Shown piece after piece: positions 35,601 through 47,600 of a stretch of 60,000 bases of DNA. Where the stretch lies: the NCBI RefSeq assembly GCF_037975245.1, contig NC_092566.1, forward strand, positions 18,077,001 through 18,137,000. Reading direction: 5' to 3'. The number at the start of each line of letters is the position of its first letter. Within the stretch, counting starts at the first letter, position 1. The notes under the pieces are model-generated. The model saw only the letters and a program-made list of their open reading frames with translations. It was not told the origin of the DNA and ran no database searches. This stretch comes from Apostichopus japonicus (lineage: Eukaryota > Echinodermata > Holothuroidea > Aspidochirotida > Stichopodidae). A program made the position numbers and the translations under genes.

Positions 35601-38600
35601 AATACCGCCTACTTGATATCCATTCTTTCGACAGGAGCAAAACAGGAAATAAATCTATGGACTTTGAAGCTGTTGATCTGGGTTAAACAGAACAAGGCAA
35701 ACAGACATACTGATACACACAGCACATGACAGATTTACGGCAAGGAAGTTAGTTCCAAAATAAATAAGTCGGTGTTGTAGGCATAATCTATCGGAAATTT
35801 CAAATATTCGATAGGGAGAAGAAAAACCAAAGAAACAATAACCCATTATCATCAATACCACGAAAATGGGCGAAACATTTAAAAAAGGACAGGAAATATC
35901 CTTGACCAATTAATGAGTAAAATCATTTGACAACAGACCTTCTTAAAGTTCTTACAATACATTTTACTGAGAGTTTAAGTCTGACAAGACATACCTGGTT
36001 CAGTCTGGCAACTTCTCTCTGCAGTTTGTCTTTCTGTTGATTGAGACGGGTGGCATACTCATGATACTTCTTCCGCTTGCTCTTTTCATTGCCAAATGCT
36101 TTTTCCAAAGTCTACAAAGAGGACAAAGTCGATACTAATTTAAAAACAAAATTTAAACTTGATGAGAAAAATCATGTCAGTCAAATTGAACATCTTTTAT
36201 CACCCTATCCTGCCCCCCCGCCCCCCCCCCCAAAAGCAGTAAATCGTGGAAAGAAAGGTCAGCATTTTGCTATCTTCATTGGTCAACAGGTAGAGGAACC
36301 AAGCAAAGACGAATTGAGGTGGTATAGAGACTGCAACTAGTAAAACGGTGGCGATTGTAATGAGGTTTGTCGCAAATTTTACATCAACGGAGCAGAGCAA
36401 TGCACATACACATAAGAAAACCCCCCAAAGGAAATGGGATGACCCAATAAAGCGGTGATCCGCAATTATTTTTTCGCCGGCAACCCAGAGAATAATGCCA
36501 CCCACTCTGACCGACCAGAAGAAATCAAGAGGAATATATAAAATAGTTGCTTAACTTGCTCTTAAAAGAGATGTGTTTTACCGTCACGAAATTCCATGGA
36601 ATTTTGAACATTCTTGCTAAGATTGTTTTGAGAAGTGCTTTGCGACCCACCAAATATTTGCCGTGATCCAGAGAGACAGTACAGCCTGACCAGACGATAT
36701 TACTGCTTTCAAAGGTGCTTTACAGCTAACAATTACTTCAGCATTGAAAGAGCAATAAGTATTTAGGACACGTTTTTATATCTTAGTGCAAACTGCCATT
36801 TGGGTAACCTATATACACACCGTCCTGGGTAACCTATACACACACCGTCCTATACATTTATAACTCACAGCCTTTTCTTGGAGAACCATCATCAGCTGTG
36901 CTGAGGGTACGTTTTTCTCCTTCTCGAGAGAAGCGATCAGTCTTTTCCCGGCCATGATTTCCTCGTCTTTAGCGACCAAGTCTTGATAGAGCTTCTGGTG
37001 CTCGTTCCGCAGAGTTTTCTCCATGTCGTGATATTCCTGGTCCCACTGGTGGTTAATCTTCACCAACTACAAAAAAAAAGAAAACAAAGAAGAAATGTAA
37101 AACTCGACTTCATGACTGAGTAAAGGAAAATAAGGAACAAGAGGGGCTAGGCAGGGTTTATAAGGACACCCTAAAGTAACCTGATTAAAAGGACACTTCG
37201 GTATCAGCCTATCATTTAGGGCATCACAGCGAGTGACATTGACAGGCTTTGACGATGGCAGTTTGCTGGCTGTGCCATCAGGTTGCTAGCTGTGCCATTA
37301 GGTTGCTAGCTGTGCCATCAGGCTGCTCTTGAGTCAGGTGACAACCCCCTTTCCTTGGAAAATACTATTCGGCAGGACGGTAGGAAAGTTTGCCCGGGGG
37401 TTATCTTAATTCAGCCAACACTTCAAGGGGGGTGGGATACTGTAGAATAAAACTGAAATAAGTGAAAACATTTTCCAGTATTTGACTATCAAATTGGTAT
37501 TTACCAAGATGGCACACTCTATACATAACACACATACCTGTCAAGCACACTCTATACATAACACATACCTGTCAAGCACACTCTATACATAACACACATA
37601 CCTGTCAAGCACACTCTATACATAACACACATACCTGTCAAGCACACTCTATACATAACACACATTCCTGTCAAGCACACTCTATACATAACACACATAC
37701 CTGTCAAACACAGCAGGGCAGGATCAACTTGGAATTTTCCTTTCATGGAGTTTCAGCTTTGCCAAATTTTCCATGACTAACCACATTGAGTCAAACAAAG
37801 GAAGTGGCTACAGGGGAAGGATTCATGGTAAACCACTCATATTTTATGACCGGGAAATATATTTCCAGTGGTCTCATGTTTACACCACTTCCTACTATTT
37901 CTTTGTATAAGACTGTGTGCCAATTTTTCACGTTTAAAGACAAGTACCTTCAAGTTCCGTAAACCGAGCTCTGCCTTTATAAGTAATGTGGTAACAGATG
38001 ATTTCAGACTATCCGTACTAAAACAAATCTTGCCCACACTCACAGACTAAAGGTGGATTCCCTTTTAGATGAGAAATTTGATTACATTTTCACAACTGGG
38101 GGAAAACAAAACACCAAATTCTGTAAAGCATAGCATTGTTTTTAAAATTGTATATTTTCACAATTTTTTTGAGTCAACCAAGTTCATACAAGTTCATACA
38201 TGTAAAGACTTCTTCGTATGTGAAAATTTAAAGTTATCGCTCTCATTGTTTTTCCTTTCTTTCTTTCTTTTTTTGAAACAACCCTTTCTCTCAGGCAGGT
38301 GACGATTGATGTCATGATAAATTTAGGTTTTTCACTCCGTAAATAATTATTTGATACTGCATCGATATTGTGGAGATCTACACAGAATTAAACCATGTCC
38401 AGTTACCCCAACAGTTCAAGCAGGAAAGGAATTCGAATGTGTAACTTTGACTACTTTCCCACAGCATTGGCAAACGCCTGTCAGAACTAACTGTTAGATT
38501 TAATCCGTTGCGACATTTGAAAACCATTTTGTTTATGCAGCCTTTCTACTGTGACGTCTTCAGTCACTTGACCAAGTCAGTAACACCTACCACGTAGCTA

Positions 38601-41600
38601 TGTAAACATTTGGAGTCAATGCAGATTTGAACCTCCTTATCCTACAGGGATGAATCTGGGGTAAAAAAAATCACGGAACTTTGCAAAAATTGCGGTATAG
38701 GCTCCAGTTTGCGTATGCTACAGTGTGTTAGGATAATAATTTTGTACCCGATGTAGAAAAGAAATCACAGATATTCCGCGAATTCGCGGAAAAAGCTCAT
38801 GCCTGTTAATAATATGAAGGTGTCGTTCTATCAAATATGATGCCTATATTCTCTTTACCTGGTCTCTCTGTTTGGTGACTTTAATGCATCTGGCTTGCAG
38901 GTTATGGTAGGCGTCGATATTCACCGTGTTGCTCTCGTCGACAGTAACCGTGGCACTAGCTGCTGGCACGCTCTTCTGTAAAAGGAGGAGATTATTAATG
39001 GTATAGTCTTAATAGGATTTCTCAATCCGGTCAGAGAGATGGAACAAATTTAGAAAGTAACAGAATTTGTCCTCCATGATTAGCAAAGATCGGTTAAATG
39101 ATTAGAGAATCATACACCCATCTACCAGATTATTCTATTACTTTCCATTCCATAAACTCTGACCCCAATGTCTGACCTGAAATGGTTAGTTGTTATTTAC
39201 TGAGGATCTACGTGTCCATGTATACAGTGCGTATACCATACTGTACCTTGGTCTCCGCTAGCTCATGAGCTTCCCTCTTAGTAATCACATCAAAGTCATT
39301 GAGATTTTTATCTGCTGTTGTCTTTTTCAGTTCTTCAATTTCTTGTTTCAAACTTTGAATCTCTTGACTGAGAGAAAATAACAAAAATAGTTGAGATTTT
39401 TAAAAAACAATATTGATAAGAAGAAGAAGATATATGCAAAGAACCCCTGAAGGAGCATGCACTATTCAGGGCTGCCTGTACTGACAAATGCAGTATTGAG
39501 AAAGCTGTGTGTGGCAACCACACTGTATAAAACAAAATAGTATATAAGATTAAGATAAATTCTGTCTCTGCCTATACAAAACAGGGCATCATGTACTCTG
39601 GGGAAGTGTTATGGTTGGTCCCTACCTATACAAAACAGTGCATCATGTACTCTGAGGAAGTGTTATGGTTGGTCCTTACATATACAAAACAGTGCATCAT
39701 GTACTCTGAGGAAGTGTTATGGTTGGTCCCTACCTATACAAAACAGTGCATCATGTACTCTGGGGAGGGTGTTATGGTTGGTCGGAGGTCCCTACCTATA
39801 CCAAACAGTGCATCATGTACTCTGAGGAAGTGTTATGGTTGGACCCCTACCTATACAAACCTGTGCATCATGTACTCTTACTTACTTACTGCCCATTATG
39901 CCTCCTGGCACATAGGGCAGCAACAAAAGTCTTCCACTCCTTCCGATCCTGGGCTAATTTTTGGATGGTACCCCATGTGTGGTTCAGGTCCTTAATCTCC
40001 CCTTCCACAGTTCTTCGCCAAGTGTTTTTAGGACGTCCCCTCTTTCTTTTACCTTCTGGTGTCCAGTGGAGGGCTGTTCGTGTGATGTCATCTATGTTCT
40101 TTCTCAATACATGTCCGATCCATTTCCACCTTGTCATGATGATGTTCTCCATGCTGTCTTGATGGCATTGGGCATATAGTGCTTCGTTTGAAATGGTGTT
40201 TGGCCAGAAAATGCGACATATTCTTCTTAGACTCTTTGAGTGGAAGACTGACAGCTTATTGAGGTCGATTTTCGTCATTCTCCAGCATTCAGAGCCGCAC
40301 AGAAGAGTGGAAAGGACACAGCTCTGGTACAATTTTAGCTTGGTCTTGGTGCTGTACTGCTGTGATCTCCATATATTGTTGAGCATTCTGAAGGCATTTC
40401 TGGCCTTATTAAGACAATTCTTAATGTCTTTGCCTGCGCCTCCATCGTGCCTGACAGTGCTGCCCAGGTAAGTAAACTCCTCAGTCATAGGTAGGTCTTC
40501 CCCGTTTGCTTGTATTGGTAAAGGGTCCGAGATGTTCAGGGTCCTCACCTCTGTTTTCTTTTGGCTGATCTTCAAGCCAATTTGCTGGGCAAAATCACTG
40601 AGTCTAAATGTTTTTTCTTGCATATGCTGGTGGGTGTGTGAAAGTAGAGTGAGATCATCTGCAAAGTCGAGGTCCTCAAGTGTAGAAAAGAGGGTCCATC
40701 TTATGCCTCTTTTTTGGCCTTCAGTTGCCTGTCTCATCACCCAGTCTATGGCGATATTGAAGAGCAGTGCTGACATGACACATCCTTGCCTAACTCCAGT
40801 CTTCACTTGGAACTTATGGTTACTGTTTCCAACTCTGCATGTGGAATTGGTTTAAAAGCTCTTAATTACAAGAACTAGCTGCTCTGGTATCCCATATTTG
40901 CGTAGTATTCTCCAAAGGCTGTCTCGGTGGATGCTATCGAATGCTTTTTCAAAGTCAACAAAATTAATATAAAGCTTCCTCTGCCATTCTGTGCATTGCT
41001 CTATGATATTACGTAGTGCAAATATCTGGTCAGTGCACCCTCTTCCTTTCCAAAAACCTGCCTGTTCCCTTCTGAGACTTTGGTCAACAGCATCTGTGAT
41101 ACGGGTAATAATTATCTTTGCCAATATTTTGCTTGGTATTGACAATAGTGTGATGCCACGCCAGTTATTGCAGTTTTTTAGGGATCTCTTCTTTGGTAAT
41201 TTTACAATAACTCCCTCTAACCAATCGTCAGGAACTGCGTTCCATTCCCATATAGCTGTGAAGAGTGGTAGAAGGATTTTTCCTGCTATTTCTGGGTCCG
41301 CTTTAAAAAGTTCTGCATTGAGATTGTCAGAGCCAGGGGCTTTACCATTTTTTTAGGGATTTAATTGCAGCTATAACTTCTTCTTTAGTTGGTGGTGTGC
41401 TGCTGACATCCAAATCATCCTCTGCCTCTTGTATGACAGCCTCTATTGTCGGTGGTGGTCTATTCAACACCTCGCAAAAATGCTCGGCCCATCTAGCTTC
41501 CTGTTCTGCTTCTGTTGTAAGAAGCCTCCCCTGCTTGTCTTCAATAGGTGAGTTTGTGGTTCCCCTATACTTGCCGCTGATTATTTTAGTAATTTTGTAT

Positions 41601-44600
41601 ACCTTTCCTTGTTCCCCTTTATTGGCTGCTTCCTCTGCCTGATTTGCAAGGTCTTCAACAAAGGCACGTTTGTCTGCTCTTGTCTACGAGACAGTGCATC
41701 ATGTACTCTGAGGAAGTGTTATGGTTGGTCCCTACCTATACAAACCAGTGCATCATGTACTCTGGGGAGGGTGTTATGGTTGGTCGGAGGTCCCTATCTA
41801 TACAAAACAGTGCATCATGTACTCTGAGGAAGTGTTATGGTTGGTCCCTACCTATACCAAACAGTGCATCATGTACTGAGGAAGTGTTATGGTTGGTCCC
41901 TACCTATACCAAACAGTGCATCATGTACTCTGGGGAAGTGTTATGGTTGGACCCTATCCACCAGAAGCTTTGAGGCAGTCGATTCCCAGTTTTGCTTCAT
42001 GTACTATATATACTGTATTTAAATGTCATACACCCAGAAGCTATTACACAGATTCGTCAGCCAACTGAACCGACATCAAAACAGTAACCCAACAAGAACA
42101 CACTAATTAATATAATAAAATAGCTATATATAGTCAAATTTGAATTGACTTTAACACTTAGATAATTGTTTTTTATAGAATATTGTACCTTTGGGCTTCA
42201 TTTTCTTTGATGAGTCTGATTTTCTCTTTCTTGTTGATTTCATTTTCCTGGTCCAAGATGTCTTTCAGGGTCTGATGAAAAAAGAGAAGTTCATGATTTC
42301 TTGCCCCAAAACAAAGAAGATACTGTACACTACAGCAATGGAGCCTAGAGGAAAACCATTTGGGTAATCAACTTCCATTCAACATTGAAGAAAGGGCACA
42401 AAATATGCAAATTATCATAATCAAAGAATCTCCTCAGAATTAGTTTAATATTTTTTTTTTTTTTTTTTTTAATTACATGAGCACACATAACAAAATTTTG
42501 TATCTTTCTTGCAATCCCCAAAATTGATGTTATATAAACATATTATGTACAGATCCTTATAATTTCCTTATAATTCTTAAAAGAATCAAAACAAAATTTG
42601 GGGAAAATGTAACTTTGGCAAAGGATGTAGATGACATCATTCAGGAAAACTGTGGATTAGATAAACTGGTTGATGACATCATATAGTAGTAATGCAAACA
42701 TGGAAGTCATTGTAAAGTATTACTATGTCAACATGATGACATCACCACATTAAATATGCATGACTCATAAGTCTGCATCATCAGTAATATTCCAAGAAAA
42801 CTCCCATTTTATGATATTAAATCCCTAAACTAGCTTCACATAGTGTAATAACTAATAATAGAAACTTGTGCTGACAATCTATTGATCAACGATATTTTCA
42901 TCACATTAACAATTGTTGCTGCATTTCTTTTGATATGTATACACATTGATGAAAACTAGTGTGTTAACAGTTGTGGACAAAATTTTGCACTGCAAAATCA
43001 CTGTTAACCAGAAAATTATACAGGTTTTGAGAGCATTATGGCATTTTAGGCAAACAAGCCAATTGCGACAGACTAAAAATAACCTAAATCACTCTAGTGC
43101 AACCGAAACAAAATTATAAAAAAATACACCACTATGTGAAATACAGCTGAACAAGTGACACCATTAGAAGATTACACAAAACTTTATTGCAAAACCAGTG
43201 ATGCAATATATAGGTCTGTGATGCATAAAATGCCTCACATACTGTATTTACATATTGTCACTTCAATGGGGTAAAGTCTGCATTTGGTGAACCTTAAACT
43301 ACTTTGCCCAACCCTTTGGGTGTGCAAACTTTGTGCTGACAAATAGTTTACATAGCACCTGATAATTTGTGTGCATTGTAGTCAGCTACCTTACAAACCC
43401 CCTTCCACCTCTTCTGTGTATACAGTACTACTGTAACTTGTGGTGTGACTGTGTCACATCATAAAGGGTACATTATGTACATAGCAAGATACAGTAGTTT
43501 ATACAAACATCCTAACAGCTTCACCAGACCCAACTGTGTACACCCAACAAACTCCTCTCCTGCCCCCTGCCATCTACCACCTGCCCTAACCCCCCCCCAC
43601 CCCAGCCCTCTGTGTGAGCTCTCTTGGTGATGTCAATGAGTTACATGACAGTGGGACAATCATGTGTAGTATGGTACAGTAGTCACACATTCACACATCC
43701 TATAGATACTGTAAGGTCAATTTAAGATGACATCCTACTTTGACAGACATAGTTTGATGGTGCACTAACAAATATTGGGAAATGAACCTTAAACTGAAAC
43801 CTTGGAATGAACCTTCCCTTGGACTAAGGCCAGCAATAAGACATGTTATATTACAGGAAGCAATCTCTTCTTGTACATTCATGTTATAATACAGGTGCTG
43901 AAATAATTAAGTAATATAAATCTTTCCATGGGCTCAAACTTTTCCAGTCACGTAGCTTCCAGGTAGATGGGAGGAGTGCAAATGTAATGTGGTGACAGGT
44001 ATCGAGGATCATTGTAAAATCATATAAATCCTTCCGTGTAGAGACTGTTGTAATTCTAGTATTCCATTAAAATACGACAGAGATGTTTACTTGGCAGCGA
44101 GTAAGTTTTTCTTTCCCCCTCTCACTAGATTGTGAAAATACTATAGTAGAAGTAAACTAAAAGTAGAACTTAAATATAGATGTACCAACTTACTAAGAAA
44201 ACCAACAGAAAGTGATATTTCATGCAACATTTTGCTTGACAAGGAGAAAACCAAACTAGGCTGGTACAGACTTGCATCTACATATAGTTCAAGTTTAATT
44301 ATACATCATAAATTGTTTCAGTGATGACATAATCAAAAACGAAAAAATCATTCACTGTAGCAGGAACAAAGTTCAGTTTGTGCTAGGTCACCTAGAAACC
44401 TTATCTCCAAATGATAGTTCAGTTAATTGCATATTCATGCAATGTTAACACTAATAGTTCTATAAAGTTTACAGAAAGTTAGTCAGGTGTCAAAATTAAT
44501 CAGGTGTCATGTCATTTTTTCACAAAGTCATCATTTAAATTTTAACCTGCTCAATCAAATGGTTTCAGCATTCACATTTACATTATAAATTGTTTGGGGT

Positions 44601-47600
44601 GACAAAATAATGACAAAAAAAAAAATAAAAAAAAATACTCACTGTAGCAGGAACAAAGTTCAGTTTGTGCTAGATCACCTAAAAACCTTATCTCCAAATG
44701 ATTATTCAGTTAATTGCATATTCATGCAATGTTAACACAAATAGTTCTATAAACTTTACAGAAAGTTAGTCAGGTGTCAAAATTAATCAGGTGACATATA
44801 TTAGAGACAACACAGGTTATTTTTTTTTCACAAAGTCATCATTAAAATTTTAACCTGCTCAGTCAAATGGGTTCAGCATATACAAGTTATGACATCAACT
44901 TTATTGGTTATCTTTTTTTTCTCTTTAAAATGCTTTCCTTTGAAAAACGTATGGTTCATCAGTTGACATGACAAACTTTTAGCAGAAAATGTAGTTTACT
45001 TGGCATGTTGTTACAAATTTTCACAAAATAAATCCCCAAAAATGCTACTTTAAGATGGAAGGAGTTTTCTTGGTGTTACATTTCGTACAGTACCTGGGTC
45101 GCTCTGTAGGAGGTCTCCATCTTGAGTATCTGAGAGGCGGCTCCTGCCAACTGCAATGACAGTTGGTATTGTTGGGTCTTCCCTGCGATATCCTGGATAA
45201 CACGTCGAACATTGTCGATCTGTTGCGAAACCTCAGGGTCGGATATCTAATGAACAGAGACAACAGGGCACGGAAATAATTCATCGGCCGGAAACTACAT
45301 CCATGGCCTAAAATATGCCAGAGAGTCTAATAATGGTCACAAAAGTTCAAACCTCAATAACACTGCCCGGTTTCCTTTAAAACAGGAATTAATTCCCCGG
45401 CAAAAGTTTAAAAAGGTGTATGACGTACTACATAGATGATGTAACCATTGGTTCAACTGCTCGTTCCATTACTTCTAAGGTGTACGAAATGAGGTGTTGA
45501 AATTGATTCAGTTTCATTCCAAACAGTGCATTGTGGGAGTGATCATCTCTGAGATATAACTGAAGAGCACCGCATCCAACACTTTGTGATGTAAACAGCT
45601 GGAAGTTGGACCAACTGATACCTTTTTGCCAACATAAAAATTTTATTTCATGTTGAATTTTAATTTTACTCAGTCTTTGAATTTTCACAATCGAGTTACT
45701 CTTGCTTACATATAAAACATTGACTTGATAGAGCTCTACAATCAGTTCTACCTTTAGAAACCATTAAAGCGGATCTCACCTCCACATCGATCTCCTCCTT
45801 GAGTCTTGACTTTATCTCTTCGCTGCTTCTGATCACTTCGTCTTCATTGATGACCTCAAAACTCTGACTGTGCTTGGGAATGCAGGGGGGTGGTGTTGGT
45901 GTGGGGGAACATGGGGGTGTTCCTTCCACAGAAGGGAGGGACTTCCCCAGACTAAGACTGTCTACAATTTCACAGGAGATGAACTTTTCATACGCTGTAA
46001 TTTAAAAAAAAGAGAGAAGAGTTTACACTAATTCAAAATACTTGCAAAATGGTCAAATATTTCACTATGATAAAGATCATGTCACATGCAACGGGTACTG
46101 TGCTGTACCTTGGAACAAAGGTGACATTGCTTTATCATTCATTTAGTAATCTATTTATCATTCATTTAGTAACCTATTAATAATCAATACCAATGTACAG
46201 TAGACCACAACTTCAACCTCAGGAAGTGTGCAATGACTACTTACTTAATAATCAAGTATCATTTCTTGATATTATAACAAAGTATAAGAATCACAAACTT
46301 TTATTAATATTCCATAACTTTGTCTTCTACTGTTAGTACTGTAGATCTATGTGCAGAATGTGGTCTAATGCCATCAATTAAGTTTATGAATTGAACAGCT
46401 AAGTACAGTATGGTAGGGCAGTGACCTACACTTTAGTTTCCGGACTATGTATGTTTCCACTAACAATGTAAACAACCGACCAGGTTTCACTTTTTATTAG
46501 CAATAAACAAACTTCACTGCGCAATCTGGGAATACCATGACTTGATATAACCTATCCTCCCAATGCTTTTTGTCGTTTAAATGTCTTACTATTTTATTTT
46601 TTATAATTTTTTCATGGGACAGAATTAGGAATTTGACAGCTTAATAATGATGTTTACACCGAATTACTTCCAACATGTACAGTACAACTACAACTATTTG
46701 GTTTTGGACGATGGGGAGGGATGGGGAGCAGCAGCAATAATGTTTTGGTAAAGTACTGCCTCTCAAATGGTTGCAATGTCTTCTTTTGTGTTCCCTCTAA
46801 AAATAAAAGAAGCTATGCAGCTACTTTCCACGAGAAGACAGGAGTTCTGATTTATGTTCACAATTTAGTGTGATCTGTATCAATATTGGAAATTCACATA
46901 ACTTTCAACAAACGTTATTAACTTTAACAGGCCTGAGACTAAACTGTTTCCCCCATTTAAGCATTAAAATAATATTCCCAACAAATAGATAAAGCTGCTT
47001 CTGGATACCTTTCTGAACGTCTTCGGAGAAATTATCGTTACGAACTTTGGTGATCTCTCGCGAGAAAATTCTCCACCAGTCTTGCGTGTTAGAGTGTGCA
47101 GCTTTAGACTTGTTCAGTAATTTATAAACTTGAATTTCTGGGTCTAAATCTTGACTGATGACATCATCCAGGTCGTTCTGTGATGCACCGACTTTCTTGA
47201 GGAGTTCCAGCCAAGCTTGTCCAGGTATGTTCAAGTACAAGACCAAGATGCCGGCAAGTTCCCGGAAAAATCTTGCCCAGCGAAAGTCATCGTTCACTGA
47301 AAGTGCCAACGTATAAAAGTATATGAATCCAAAGAACGTTATCGAGTGCTATTTAGTTCTTTGTTTTTAGAAATCAAAGTCTTGAACAAAGGCTACAGCA
47401 CAGTTTTTGAGGCAGTGCTGTTAATGTGCATAAAGCCAAAGAACTTTAAATCGGTTATGCTTTACAAGAAGAAGGATTGATAAAATATTAAGTAGGGATG
47501 CACCGGATCACCGGTCCGGCCGGACTATCCGGCCGGATAGTGAACAATTATCCGGTTCCGGTTCCGGATGGATATTTTTCAAAATCCGGCCGGATCTTTT

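Noticed and set aside
37552-37746. Repeat peptide frame (MYRVCLTG units)
   Set aside because: A by-product of a 33-bp minisatellite in an intron; no start context or conserved feature.
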